Notes under the pieces: model-generated
Databases searched by the model: none
The model's input: the letters and a program-made list of their open reading frames with translations, nothing else
What the model was told of the DNA's origin: nothing
Assembly (NCBI GenBank): GCA_003478935.1
Contig: QUFP01000020.1
Coordinates: 1 to 64,000, forward strand
DNA length: 64,000 nt
Direction of reading: 5' to 3'
Source: Firmicutes bacterium AF25-13AC
Lineage (GTDB): Bacteria > Bacillota > Clostridia > Lachnospirales > Lachnospiraceae
Program-made: the position numbers and the translations under genes
Part shown: positions 49,371 through 59,110 of the stretch, one piece after another
How positions within the stretch are numbered: position 1 is the first letter of the stretch
Layout of the letters: every line of letters starts with the position of its first letter

Positions 49371-49391
49371 GTTAAACGGAGGTAAATCACA

Positions 49392-49928
49392 GTGGCAGGT
49401 TACAGAAAGCTTGGAAGAACTTCTAACCAGAGAAAGGCCATGATCAGAGGCCAGGTTACAAGTCTTCTTTACAATGGCAAGATTGTTACAACAGAAGCAA
49501 GAGCAAAGGAAGTCAAGAAGGTTGCTGAAGGACTTATCGCTCTGGCTGTTAAGGAAAAGGATAACTACGAGACCGTTACTGTTAAGGCTAAGGTTGCCCG
49601 CAAGGACGCTGATGGCAAGAACGTAAAGGAAGTAGTAAACGGCAAGAAGGTTACTGTTTATGATGAAGTAGAGAAGGAAATCCAGAAGGATAAGGCTTCC
49701 AGACTTCATGCAAGAAGACAGATGATGAAGGTTCTCTACGGAGTAACTGAGGTTCCGTCTACCAACGCTGGTAAGAAGAAGGGAACAAAGTCCGTAGATA
49801 TGCCGAAGAAGCTCTTCGATGAGATCGCTCCAAAGTACGTTAACCGTAACGGCGGTTACACTCGTATCGTAAAGATCGGTCTTCGTAAGGGTGATAACGC
49901 AATGGAAGTACTGTTAGAGTTAGTTTAA
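49392..49928 (+). CDS. rplQ: 50S ribosomal protein L17 with internal insertion
   Basis: L17 lies near the tunnel exit. The 178-residue protein is clearly longer than the usual 115-130. The conserved N-terminus ([33 protein letters not shown]) and C-terminus ([20 protein letters not shown]) are intact, with about 50 extra Lys- and Val-rich residues between roughly 58 and 140. It starts at GTG after ACGGAGG. Confidence 0.94.
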   Translation: MAGYRKLGRTSNQRKAMIRGQVTSLLYNGKIVTTEARAKEVKKVAEGLIALAVKEKDNYETVTVKAKVARKDADGKNVKEVVNGKKVTVYDEVEKEIQKDKASRLHARRQMMKVLYGVTEVPSTNAGKKKGTKSVDMPKKLFDEIAPKYVNRNGGYTRIVKIGLRKGDNAMEVLLELV

Positions 49929-49976
49929 TCCTTAGATTAAAACATTACATTAACAATTCCATACGAATAGAAGATG

Positions 49977-50012
49977 AGCCATGCAGGTATCTGCATGGCT
50001 TTATTTTGTTTT
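49977..50012 (+). terminator. Terminator of the alpha operon
   Basis: AGCCATGCAG pairs with CTGCATGGCT and is followed by a T-rich tail (TTATTTTGTTTT). Confidence 0.85.
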
Positions 50013-50043
50013 GTGAATGGCGTCCTGTGAACTGCATCATAGC

Positions 50044-50072
50044 TTGCAATTCGAGCGGCGTCATGCTATGAT
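50044..50072 (+). promoter_or_regulatory. Promoter for ecfA-ecfT-truA
   Basis: TTGCAA at 50044-50049 and TATGAT at 50067-50072 have a 17-base spacer. The -10 lies in one arm of an ATCATAGC/GCTATGAT inverted repeat. Confidence 0.7.
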
Positions 50073-50101
50073 AATCGAGTGTTAGAGAGAGGAGGCCACA
50101 G

Positions 50102-51988
50102 ATGGGCATTATCAGTATAAAAAATCTAGTTCACCGTTTCAGCAAGTATGGCGACAATGGTGAAGAGATTGGCGAAAAGACTGCGCTAGAACAGGTATCT
50201 CTTGATATTGAGAAAGGAAGCTTTGTTGCAATATTGGGTCATAACGGCTCAGGCAAGTCAACACTGGCAAAACATTTAAATGCCTTGCTGCTGCCTACCG
50301 AGGGAACTGTATATATATCGGACAAGTTGTCATCCGATGAGAAAAACTTATGGAAGATTCGTCAGTCTACCGGTATGGTTTTCCAGAATCCAGATAATCA
50401 GATTGTAGCCAATGTTGTGGAGGAAGATGTCGGATTTGGCCCAGAAAATATGGGCGTACCGACAGAGGAAATCTGGAAGCGTGTCAATGAAAGTTTAAAG
50501 GCTGTTGGTATGGAAGCATACCGTATGCAGTCACCAAATAAATTGTCTGGCGGACAGAAGCAGCGTGTTGCAATCGCAGGAATCATGGCGATGAAGCCAC
50601 AGATTATTGTTATGGATGAACCGACTGCTATGCTTGATCCGAGCGGCCGAAAGGAAGTTCTTGATACCGTTCATGAATTGAATAAAAAGGAAAAAATCAC
50701 AGTCATTTTGATCACCCATTATATGGAAGAGGTCATTGATGCTGACCGCGTAGTTGTCGTAGATGGCGGTCGAATTGTTGATGATGGAACACCACGAGAG
50801 ATTTTTTCGCAGGTAGAGCAGTTAAAGCGTTATCATCTTGATGTGCCGCAGGTGACGGAACTTGCATGGGAGTTAAAGAAGGACGGCCTGCCATTTAAAG
50901 ATGGTGTGCTCAGTGTCAATGAGTTTACAGATGAGTTTAAGCGAGTGTGCGATGTAGATTTTTCTGTTCATGGAGCACAAGTTTCAGGAAAAGAAAATTA
51001 TTCAGAAAATAATTGTTCAAAAACAATGAATAGTGAGCAGGAAAAGGTTTTGCTGCAGTTATCTCATGTCACACATGTCTATGACCCGGACAGCAAAGAG
51101 TCATTCCCGGCATTAAATGATGTGAGTTTGTCTATTCATAAAAATGAGTTTATCGGAATTATTGGTCATACAGGTTCCGGAAAGTCGACGCTGATCCAAC
51201 ATTTAAATGGTCTTATGAAGCCGACAAGCGGAACAATCACCTATGAAGGAAAAGATATATGGCAGGATGGATATCCGTTAAAAGAGCTTCGCAGCAAGGT
51301 AGGTCTTGTATTTCAGTATCCAGAGTATCAGCTGTTTGAGGAAAGCGTCTTTAAGGATGTATGCTTTGGCCCGAAAAATCAGGGATTGATTGAAGATGAA
51401 GTAAAGGCAAGGGCAACCGAGGCACTTAAGATGGTAGGAATTGATGAATCACTTTATGAAGCATCACCATTTGAGCTGTCGGGAGGACAGAAGCGCCGTG
51501 TGGCAATTGCTGGCGTGTTGGCAATGAATCCACAGATTTTAATATTAGATGAGCCGACAGCAGGTCTTGATCCAAAGGGAAGAGATGATATCTTAGGTCA
51601 GATCGCAAAGCTGCAGAAAGAGCGCGGCATCACAATAGTGCTTGTCTCACACAGCATGGAGGATGTGGCACAATATGCAAGCCGTATTCTTGTTGTAAAT
51701 GGTGGAAAGATTGTGTTCGATGATAAGCCGCGAAAGGTATTTGAACATGAAAAAGAGCTTAACGAGATGGGTCTTGCGATTCCACAGGTGACACAGCTGA
51801 TGCATAGGCTAAAGAGTGAAGGCTACCCTGTTTTTGAAAATGCCATTACTGTACAAGAGGCAAGAAAGAATCTTTTAATATATTTTCAGGGAAAGAAAAA
51901 ACAGGATTGCAAGAGCAAAGACCAGAATAATCAAGATCAAAAGAGTCAGATTGAATCACGTAGAAAGCCGGAGGGAAAAACTGTATGA
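50102..51988 (+). CDS. ECF transporter ATPase, EcfA1-EcfA2 fusion
   Basis: The energising module of ECF vitamin and metal importers normally uses two separate ATPases. Here both are in one 628-residue chain. Half one (about 1-280) has GHNGSGKST, LSGGQKQR and IIVMDEPTAMLD; half two (about 315-590) has GHTGSGKST, LSGGQKRR and ILILDEPTAGLD. Both look active. The linker and C-terminal tail are hydrophilic. There is no break in frame. The next gene, ecfT, overlaps it by four bases. Confidence 0.92.
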   Translation: MGIISIKNLVHRFSKYGDNGEEIGEKTALEQVSLDIEKGSFVAILGHNGSGKSTLAKHLNALLLPTEGTVYISDKLSSDEKNLWKIRQSTGMVFQNPDNQIVANVVEEDVGFGPENMGVPTEEIWKRVNESLKAVGMEAYRMQSPNKLSGGQKQRVAIAGIMAMKPQIIVMDEPTAMLDPSGRKEVLDTVHELNKKEKITVILITHYMEEVIDADRVVVVDGGRIVDDGTPREIFSQVEQLKRYHLDVPQVTELAWELKKDGLPFKDGVLSVNEFTDEFKRVCDVDFSVHGAQVSGKENYSENNCSKTMNSEQEKVLLQLSHVTHVYDPDSKESFPALNDVSLSIHKNEFIGIIGHTGSGKSTLIQHLNGLMKPTSGTITYEGKDIWQDGYPLKELRSKVGLVFQYPEYQLFEESVFKDVCFGPKNQGLIEDEVKARATEALKMVGIDESLYEASPFELSGGQKRRVAIAGVLAMNPQILILDEPTAGLDPKGRDDILGQIAKLQKERGITIVLVSHSMEDVAQYASRILVVNGGKIVFDDKPRKVFEHEKELNEMGLAIPQVTQLMHRLKSEGYPVFENAITVQEARKNLLIYFQGKKKQDCKSKDQNNQDQKSQIESRRKPEGKTV

Positions 51989-52791
51989 TTCGAGATATTA
52001 CAATAGGACAATATTATGCGGCAGATTCCATAATTCATAAGCTTGATCCGCGTGTCAAGCTGGCAGGTACTATGCTCTATATTATTAGTCTGTTTACAGC
52101 AGATGGACCAATCTGCTATCTGCTAGCCGTGTTTGCGTTAGCAGCTGTGATTCATCTGTCAACTGTTCCATTCAAATTTATGGCAAGAGGATTAAAGAGT
52201 ATTGTAATTATTCTTTTGATTACAGTTTCTTTTAATCTGTTTCTGACACCGGGAACAAGTATTATAGATGTGTGGCTGCTTCGCCATATAACATGGGAGG
52301 GCTTAGAAAAGGCCGTATACATGGGAATACGTTTGATTCTTTTGATTCTTGGCTCATCAATCATGACACTTACGACAACGCCAAATGCGCTGACAGATGG
52401 CCTAGAGAAGAGCCTTGGTTTCTTAAAAAAGGTCAAGATTCCAGTGCATGAAATTGCAATGACCATGTCAATTGCACTTCGTTTTATTCCAATTTTGATT
52501 GAAGAGACAGACAAAATCATGAAGGCGCAGACAGCCAGAGGAGCCGATTTTGAGAGCGGCGGTTTTATAAAAAAAGCCAAAGCGATGGTGCCGCTTCTTG
52601 TACCGCTTTTTATCTCAGCATTTCGCCGTGCATCCGATCTTGCAATGGCGATGGAAGCAAGATGCTATCATGGAGATGAGAACCGTACAAAAATGAAGCC
52701 GTTAAAATATGCAGCGATTGATAAGAAAGCATATGGCTGCCTGCTCTTATACATGGTGGTTATGGTTGTATTAGCAGTGTTGTGGAAGTAA
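51985..52791 (+). CDS. ecfT: ECF transporter transmembrane protein EcfT
   Basis: EcfT couples the ATPases to exchangeable substrate-binding S proteins. The 268-residue membrane protein has about six spans and the coupling-helix Ala-Arg-Gly motifs (KAQTARGADFES and AMEARCYHG). Its start overlaps the ATPase stop. No S component is adjacent, as expected for a shared module. Confidence 0.93.
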   Translation: MIRDITIGQYYAADSIIHKLDPRVKLAGTMLYIISLFTADGPICYLLAVFALAAVIHLSTVPFKFMARGLKSIVIILLITVSFNLFLTPGTSIIDVWLLRHITWEGLEKAVYMGIRLILLILGSSIMTLTTTPNALTDGLEKSLGFLKKVKIPVHEIAMTMSIALRFIPILIEETDKIMKAQTARGADFESGGFIKKAKAMVPLLVPLFISAFRRASDLAMAMEARCYHGDENRTKMKPLKYAAIDKKAYGCLLLYMVVMVVLAVLWK

Positions 52792-52842
52792 GCAGATAAG
52801 AAAATAGATTTTTCCAAATAAGTTTTGAGAGTGAGAAATAGA

Positions 52843-54366
52843 ATGACAAAGCGAGTAAAAATGGTCGTTGCCTATGATGGAACGAATTACTGTGGATGGC
52901 AGAAGCAACCAAATGGCATCTGTATCGAGGAAGTGTTAAACCGTGAACTGTCCAAGCTGCTAAATGAGCCGATTGAGGTGATTGGTGCCAGTCGAACCGA
53001 TTCTGGTGTTCATGCAAGAGGCAACATTGCGGTGTTTGACACTCATGCGCGTATGCCGGCTGACAAAATCTGTATCGCGCTTAATCAGCGTCTGCCAAAG
53101 GATATCGTAATTCAGGAGTCCTGTGAGGTTGCACCAGATTATCATCCGCGAAAGCGCAATACAAGAAAGACTTACGAGTATCGTATTTTAAACAGAAGAG
53201 TGCCGCTGCCTGATCAGCGTTTAAATTCCTATTTTTATTATTATGCACTTGACGTGGATAAGATGAGAGAAGCAGCGCAGTACCTTGTCGGTGAGCATGA
53301 TTTTAAGAGCTTTTGCTCAATCCGCACACAGGTAGAGGATACAGTTCGTCGTATTTATTCGATTACAATAAAAAAGAATGAAGACGACCGCATTGACATT
53401 CGCATCAGCGGAAATGGATTTCTCTACAATATGGTGCGCATTATTGTGGGCAGTTTAGTAAAGGTGGGTTGCGGTTTCTGGAAGCCAGAACAGATCAAAG
53501 AGGCGCTTGAAGCGCGAGATAGAAGCAAGGCAGGTCCGAAGGCACCGGCAGAGGGGCTGACACTGATTTCCATTGAGGAAGAGGAGCTTCCAGCAGTGAT
53601 CCGTGAGGAAAATGAGCATTGGTCTTACCGGATCAATCAGGGCGAGATCGAAAGTTTTGGCAAAGCATATATACAAATCTATGATTGTGATGACTGCGAT
53701 TTTGAAAGGCTTTTGTTGCGTCTTGTCAAACAGGCATCCAGAAACGGAGCAAAGCAGATCCATGTGAGAGACAATACCGGTCATTTAAAGATTGGATATC
53801 AGGCTGAGTATTTCTCATTTGATACCAGTTACAACCAGTGGAAGCTTGTCAAGACAACGAAGGTAGATTCAAAAACAAATGGAGTGGCAATTCAAGCTGT
53901 ATCGTTAGATACTAGCGACAGCAAACTTGTTGAGGAATACTGTAATCTTGAAAATGAATGCTTCAAGCAGGTTCCAGGTGGTGTAAAAAGAACATCAAAG
54001 CAGCTGCTTTTGGATATTGCAGAGGGAGAACGATGTTTTTCACTTTGTAAAGGTGATGCGCAGGTAGGTTTTTTTTCTGCAAAGAAGATCAAAAACGAAG
54101 AGACAGGCGAAGAATTTTTTGAGCTGGAAAGTCTTGGCGTAAGCGAAGCTTTCAGAAATCAAGGAATTGGCAAGGAAGGTCTTTTGATGTTTGAACAGCT
54201 TGCAGCAGAGAATGGTTATGAGAAACTTAGCATGATATGTGCAGATAGCAATCCGGCGATTTACTTATATGAGCGTTTGGGCTATCAGAAAGAGAAAATG
54301 CTCTCTACTTGGTACACGACAAGAGACAAAAAAAGGGATCTTTATGAACAAGAGAACAAACAGTAA
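52843..54366 (+). CDS. truA: tRNA pseudouridine synthase A fused to a GNAT acetyltransferase domain
   Basis: Residues 1-245 are a complete TruA (AYDGTNYCGWQ, catalytic SRTDSGVHARG), which makes pseudouridine at tRNA positions 38-40. The same frame continues for about 260 residues: a linker (about 250-350), then a GNAT fold (about 355-500) with the acetyl-CoA loop LGVSEAFRNQGIGKEG and ADSNPAIYLYERLGY. The total is 507 residues, about twice a normal TruA. The start is the ATG at 52843. It is followed, with overlap, by the DUF4358-like gene. Confidence 0.88.
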   Translation: MTKRVKMVVAYDGTNYCGWQKQPNGICIEEVLNRELSKLLNEPIEVIGASRTDSGVHARGNIAVFDTHARMPADKICIALNQRLPKDIVIQESCEVAPDYHPRKRNTRKTYEYRILNRRVPLPDQRLNSYFYYYALDVDKMREAAQYLVGEHDFKSFCSIRTQVEDTVRRIYSITIKKNEDDRIDIRISGNGFLYNMVRIIVGSLVKVGCGFWKPEQIKEALEARDRSKAGPKAPAEGLTLISIEEEELPAVIREENEHWSYRINQGEIESFGKAYIQIYDCDDCDFERLLLRLVKQASRNGAKQIHVRDNTGHLKIGYQAEYFSFDTSYNQWKLVKTTKVDSKTNGVAIQAVSLDTSDSKLVEEYCNLENECFKQVPGGVKRTSKQLLLDIAEGERCFSLCKGDAQVGFFSAKKIKNEETGEEFFELESLGVSEAFRNQGIGKEGLLMFEQLAAENGYEKLSMICADSNPAIYLYERLGYQKEKMLSTWYTTRDKKRDLYEQENKQ

Positions 54367-54883
54367 GGAAAACGATACGATAAGCAAGAAAACAGGTAAT
54401 AAAGCAAGACAACTATCTATTTATTTTTTGCAAGCGATCTCATTGATCGCCTTACTTTTCTGTGTGTGGTTGCTTACAAGGGAAAAAGAATATCGAGAAA
54501 TCGATGTAAACACAGTGGCGCAAAATTTAGTTGAGCTGATGCCAGATACAGTCGTGTCAGAGAGCGATATGGTTGTAAAAGAGCGGTTTGGCTTGGAAGC
54601 CAATGCATTTAATGGACTTGTCTACTATGGACCAGACTCCAATATGGATGCGGCAGAGCTTTTGTTAGTCAATTTAAAAGATACTAGTCAGAAAGAGTCA
54701 GTAGAAGAAGCAATTCAAAAACGAATCGAATACCAAAAGTCATGCTTTGAGGGCTATGGTGTCGATCAGATGGAGCTGATTAACAATGCAATGACAATCA
54801 CTTATGGCCACTATATGTTGTTTATTGTATCAAAGGACAGCTCACTGGCAAGAGAGGCATTTGCAGATGCGACAGCCAAATAA
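54344..54883 (+). CDS. DUF4358-like membrane-anchored protein
   Basis: This 179-residue protein has a charged N-terminus, one span (about residues 24-43) and an extracellular domain with FGLEANAFNGLVYYGPDSNMDAAELLLVNLKD, which resembles DUF4358 proteins. The function is unknown, but such genes are often found next to MBOAT and DHHW genes, as here. The ATG at 54344 overlaps the end of truA by 23 bases; AAAGGGAT lies upstream. Confidence 0.72.
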   Translation: MNKRTNSKENDTISKKTGNKARQLSIYFLQAISLIALLFCVWLLTREKEYREIDVNTVAQNLVELMPDTVVSESDMVVKERFGLEANAFNGLVYYGPDSNMDAAELLLVNLKDTSQKESVEEAIQKRIEYQKSCFEGYGVDQMELINNAMTITYGHYMLFIVSKDSSLAREAFADATAK

Positions 54884-54910
54884 AATCACAAATAGGAGAA
54901 GAAGATAACA

Positions 54911-56305
54911 ATGGTATTTTCAAGTATGACTTTTTTATTTGCATTTCTGCCTGTTGTGGTTTTGGTGTACATGCTTAGTCCCAAGCAGATGAAAAATGCA
55001 ATTCTTTTAATCGCAAGTTTATTCTTTTATGCATGGGGAGAACCGAGAAATATTCTTCTTATGCTTTTAAGTATCGGTATCAATTATGTTTTTGGACGCA
55101 TTATAGAAGCAGACAGAGCATCACAGTCAAAAATGCGTGTCTGGAACTTGGGCTTTGCAGTTTTCTGGAATGTGCTGATGCTTGGTATTTTCAAGTATGT
55201 ATCCGGGATCTCGCAGACACTTCATGCAATGCTGCCGTCACTCATTCCAGTTGTAAAGATTGCACTTCCGATTGGTATTTCATTTTATACATTTCAGGCA
55301 ATTTCCTATCTGGTCGATGTGTATCGCGGAACGACAAGGGCACAGAATAATCTGATTAACTTTGCCCTCTATATTGCAATGTTTCCACAGCTGATCGCTG
55401 GTCCAATCGTGCGGTATGAGGACGTGGAGCAGCAGATTAGAAGCCGCAAGGTAACGATTGCAGGCTTTGGCGTGGGCTGTGAGTTTTTTATCCGAGGTAT
55501 GGTGAAGAAGGTATTGTTTGCCAATTTGTTAGGCCAGATTTTTGTGCGTATTCAAGCGCTAAGCAATGTGCAGTCGTCTATTGTGACAGCATGGATCGGC
55601 GCCATTTTATATACGCTGCAGATTTATTACGATTTTAGCGGATACTCGGATATGGCAATTGGTCTGGGAAGAATGTTTGGCTTTCGTTTTCCACAGAATT
55701 TCAATTATCCATATATCGCTTCAAGCATAACCGATTTCTGGCGCAGGTGGCATATGACACTTGGAACCTGGTTTCGCGAGTACGTGTACATTCCGCTTGG
55801 CGGGAATCGCGTGACAACTGCAAAGCATATCCGAAACTTGCTGATTGTTTGGGGGCTGACTGGTGTATGGCACGGCGCAGGCATTAACTTTTTGCTTTGG
55901 GGGCTTTACTATGGTGTGTTGCTTATCATCGAAAAGTATTTGATTGGCGGATTTTTAAAAAAGCATAAGGTGATTGGTCATACATTTACACTCATTGCCG
56001 TAGTGATTGGCTGGATGTTGTTTGCAAATACAAGCTTTGCTTCACTTGGACAATATTTTTGTATGATGTTTGGCATAGGCAAAGTTTCCTTTTTTAACGC
56101 AACGGCAGGATATTTTCTGCGCACAAGTATTGTTTTATTGGTGCTTGGTGTTCTCTTTTCCACGCCGATTATGCATCAGCTCGGCGAGCAGATTTTTGTA
56201 CGTTACCCAAAGGTAAGCGCAGCAGTTCGAGTGTTTTTATTTTTACTTTGTATTGCAGCGCTTGTCTACCAGACATATAATCCATTTTTATATTTCAGAT
56301 TCTAA
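54911..56305 (+). CDS. MBOAT family O-acyltransferase (AlgI/DltB type)
   Basis: These membrane enzymes pass acyl groups across the membrane to cell-surface polymers. The 464-residue protein has about ten to twelve spans and the MBOAT signature: NFNYPYIASSITDFWRRWH, YVYIPLGGNR and TGVWHGAGINFLLWG with the active-site His. AATAGGAG precedes the ATG. It is the membrane partner of the DHHW protein encoded 11 bases downstream. Confidence 0.92.
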   Translation: MVFSSMTFLFAFLPVVVLVYMLSPKQMKNAILLIASLFFYAWGEPRNILLMLLSIGINYVFGRIIEADRASQSKMRVWNLGFAVFWNVLMLGIFKYVSGISQTLHAMLPSLIPVVKIALPIGISFYTFQAISYLVDVYRGTTRAQNNLINFALYIAMFPQLIAGPIVRYEDVEQQIRSRKVTIAGFGVGCEFFIRGMVKKVLFANLLGQIFVRIQALSNVQSSIVTAWIGAILYTLQIYYDFSGYSDMAIGLGRMFGFRFPQNFNYPYIASSITDFWRRWHMTLGTWFREYVYIPLGGNRVTTAKHIRNLLIVWGLTGVWHGAGINFLLWGLYYGVLLIIEKYLIGGFLKKHKVIGHTFTLIAVVIGWMLFANTSFASLGQYFCMMFGIGKVSFFNATAGYFLRTSIVLLVLGVLFSTPIMHQLGEQIFVRYPKVSAAVRVFLFLLCIAALVYQTYNPFLYFRF

Positions 56306-56316
56306 GGAGGTTTGCT

Positions 56317-57501
56317 TTGAACACAAAAGAAATTCGCAAAAGAAAAGGCTTTTATTTTTGCTTGCTGGCATTTACCAGCGTATTGCTGCTTTTGCTTTTG
56401 AGTGTCGTCAGCCTGTTCTGGCCGACCAGACGTTTTTCTGCATCTGAGCGTAGAAATCTTGCTCAGCGTCCTAAGCTTTCCTATGAGGGAATTGTTGATG
56501 GAACTTTTTCAAATGAGGTAGAAAGCTACCTGGCGGATCAGTATCCTGCAAGAGACATTTGGGTTTATTTAAATTCTTTGCAAAACCGCATCCTTGGAAT
56601 TGATTATCAAAATGGAATTTATCGAGGCAAGGATGGGTATCTGATTCAAGGTTTTGAAAAGAGTGAAATTGATAAAGAGGATCAGGAAAAGCAGAAGATT
56701 TTGAATTCATTTTTAGAACGCAATTCACAACTTCAAAGCTATGTCATGCTTGTACCGACAGCATCATGGATTTTAAAAGATCTCTTGCCTTCAGGTGCAC
56801 CGCAGGGAGATGAAAAGAGCTGGTATGAGAGCTGGATTTCGACTTCGAAAATCTCAGAGTTATCTAATGTCACAGTTGTTGACTGTGCAGATGAATTGGC
56901 AGAGGCAGCAAAGACTAATCAGATTTATTATCGAACCGATCACCATTGGACAACGTATGGTGCAAGTGCTGCATTTAAAGAGCTTGCAAAGCAGATGGAT
57001 CTTACTTATGAGGAAGGTGATTTTGAGGCATACACTGTTCACGCCAAGTTTCAGGGAACTATGATGTCTTCGAGTGGGTTTTATTCAGGAACAAAAGACA
57101 CAATTGATCTTTATTTGCCAAAGGAGCCGGAAACAATTCTTGTAACCAACAAAGAAGCACAGACGACAACAACGACTATTTACTCAGAAGAGGGACTCCT
57201 TGGAAATGATCCATATGAGGTCTTTTTAGGTGGAAATTATGGGCTCTTGAATATTCAAACTAGCTCGCAGAGTGGAAGAAAACTGCTTTTATTAAAGGAT
57301 TCCTATGCGAATGCAATGATTGGCTTTTTGACTCCATATTTTTCAGAGATTGATATTGTTGATCCGCGCTACTACAGCAGTGATCTTGATATGCAGATCG
57401 CTGTCAATAAGTATACCGATCTTCTGATTCTCTACAATTTGCAAAGCTTTGCAAAGGATTCGTCACTTGCACTTGTCTTGGGAGAGGAGGCAGCAGAATG
57501 A
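56317..57501 (+). CDS. DHHW family protein (AlgJ/AlgX-like), cell-surface O-acetylation
   Basis: This 394-residue protein is anchored by one N-terminal span (about residues 10-32). It carries the eponymous TDHHWT motif (near residue 208) and late SGRKLLLLKDSYANA, the Ser of an SGNH-like active site. It probably takes the acyl group from the MBOAT partner and transfers it to a wall or exopolysaccharide sugar. It starts with TTG behind AAGGAGG and overlaps the next gene by four bases. Confidence 0.85.
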   Translation: MNTKEIRKRKGFYFCLLAFTSVLLLLLLSVVSLFWPTRRFSASERRNLAQRPKLSYEGIVDGTFSNEVESYLADQYPARDIWVYLNSLQNRILGIDYQNGIYRGKDGYLIQGFEKSEIDKEDQEKQKILNSFLERNSQLQSYVMLVPTASWILKDLLPSGAPQGDEKSWYESWISTSKISELSNVTVVDCADELAEAAKTNQIYYRTDHHWTTYGASAAFKELAKQMDLTYEEGDFEAYTVHAKFQGTMMSSSGFYSGTKDTIDLYLPKEPETILVTNKEAQTTTTTIYSEEGLLGNDPYEVFLGGNYGLLNIQTSSQSGRKLLLLKDSYANAMIGFLTPYFSEIDIVDPRYYSSDLDMQIAVNKYTDLLILYNLQSFAKDSSLALVLGEEAAE

Positions 57502-58426
57502 GACAATATACACGTTTGCTTCGTATTGCGTTGTCAATTTTAGGAAGCTTCTTGCTTGCCTTTATGGTGCTTGGATTGGTATTTACCTTTCGAATCAAGA
57601 AATCAATGGTCACGGCAGAGGCAAAGAGCCTGGTGGAAAACTTAGGCACAAAATCAGAGATTGATGCGGCAAGTGAGTGGCAGCACTGCAGCAGACAGAG
57701 GTGCAAACACAGGCTGCAGGGCTAGAACAGGCAGAAACACAAGATTTGGTACAGAATGAAAGTCAAGTACAAGACCAGAACCAAGAACAGGCTCAGATAG
57801 AAAATGGACAGGAGAGTGGCACCTCACTTGATGCAATGATTGCACAGTGGAACGAAGAGCTTGATGCAGACACCGTAACGAATCTTACTGATGAGGAACA
57901 GGTCGCGGTGCGTACTCTTTTTGCCAATACGATCTTTTTTGGTGATTCAATGACACAGGCAATCGGTGAATACGGTTTCTTAGATATGACGAATATAGTG
58001 TATCAGCGAAGCGCAACGATTGATGTGCTGATTACAAAGATACCAGAGGTGGCGGCTACGCTGCCGAAACAGGTTGTAATTTTTACTGGATTAAATGACT
58101 GTAATCATTACACTGAGATTGCGGATTACAGGAGAGATTATGTAACGATGCTTCAGCAGCTAAAGGCATCCATACCAGGTGTAAAGATTATCGTCAGCAG
58201 CCTGTTGTCTCCATCAGATGCGCTTGGACAGGTGCGAGCAGATTTAGTGCGGGCACCACAGTTTGATCATGAACTTAGGAGCATCTGTCAGGAAAATGAT
58301 GTTACATATGTGGACAGCACTTGGATTGTGCGCCAGAAAAATTATCTTGATGATGGCATTCATATGAATCGAACTTTTTATCGGGTTTGGTTTCGCTACC
58401 TCAAAGCTCTGCTGGGCAATCAGTAA
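57498..58426 (+). CDS. Membrane-anchored SGNH/GDSL hydrolase (one base missing in this sequence)
   Basis: The N-terminal part (span at about residues 10-30, then EIDAASE) breaks near 57677 (AGTGAGTGG). One added base joins it to VAALQQTEVQTQ, a Gln/Glu-rich linker, and a complete SGNH domain: FFGDSMTQ, FTGLNDC and DGIHMNRTF (catalytic Asp-His). Corrected length is about 309 residues. It completes the surface O-acylation cassette as an esterase or transferase. The gene is not essential, so a true mutation is possible, but five other one-base losses nearby suggest an error. Confidence 0.78.
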
Positions 58427-58488
58427 CGATTTGAGGGGAGAACTGTAACGGAAAACCTTATTTTTTTTGAAAAATTCAAGAAAAGCAG

Positions 58489-58517
58489 TTGACACACACG
58501 GCAGAGTGTAATATAAT
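58489..58517 (+). promoter_or_regulatory. Promoter for rplM-rpsI
   Basis: TTGACA at 58489-58494 and TATAAT at 58512-58517 have a 17-base spacer, both consensus hexamers. Confidence 0.9.
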
Positions 58518-58523
58518 AAGGAA

Positions 58524-58600
58524 GCTGTGTTTAAATATAGTTTAGACACAGTTGATAGCGTGTATGTGTCTGGCTAAGCCAAGCCCCGGTAAAGACAGAC
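58524..58600 (+). promoter_or_regulatory. Candidate L13-type leader
   Basis: CTGTGT and ACACAG (about 58525-58530 with 58547-58552) form a hairpin at the 5' end of the transcript. Further GC-rich pairing (GGCT...AGCC around 58571-58585) follows. L13 leaders are known before rplM in Firmicutes; this one is placed by position and general form only. Confidence 0.45.
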
Positions 58601-58656
58601 TGCTTACAATAAATGTAGTATAGTTAAATGGATATATTTATTTAGGAGGGAAACCA

Positions 58657-59085
58657 ATGAAGACTTACATGGCAAATCCTGCAAAAGTTGAGAAGAAGTG
58701 GTATGTTGTAGATGCTGAAGGACAGACATTAGGTCGTCTTGCATCCGAGGTTGCTAAGGTATTAAGAGGAAAGAACAAGCCAGAGTTCACACCTTTCGTT
58801 GATACAGGTGATTATGTAATCGTTATCAATGCTGAGAAGATTGTAGTTAGCGGAAAGAAGATGGAGCAGAAGCTGTATCACACTCATTCCGCATATGTTG
58901 GTGGTTTCAAGACCGCTACTTTAAAGGAAATGATCGAGAAGAAGCCAGAGAAGGTTGTTGAGCTTGCAGTAGCAGGTATGCTTCCAAAGGGACCGTTGGG
59001 CAGAGAGATGTACACAAAGCTTCACGTATATGCAGGAGCAGAGCATCCGCACGCAGCACAGAAGCCAGAAGTATTGACATTCTAA
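58657..59085 (+). CDS. rplM: 50S ribosomal protein L13
   Basis: L13 is an early assembly protein of the 50S subunit. The 142-residue protein has [26 protein letters not shown] and [33 protein letters not shown] precedes the ATG. rpsI follows 25 bases later. Confidence 0.96.
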   Translation: MKTYMANPAKVEKKWYVVDAEGQTLGRLASEVAKVLRGKNKPEFTPFVDTGDYVIVINAEKIVVSGKKMEQKLYHTHSAYVGGFKTATLKEMIEKKPEKVVELAVAGMLPKGPLGREMYTKLHVYAGAEHPHAAQKPEVLTF

Positions 59086-59110
59086 TAGGTAGTGTAAGGA
59101 GGAAATCACA

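Noticed and set aside
57404..57845. Minus-strand frames across the SGNH gene
   Set aside because: They have no family features, and the plus-strand reading is explained by one missing base.
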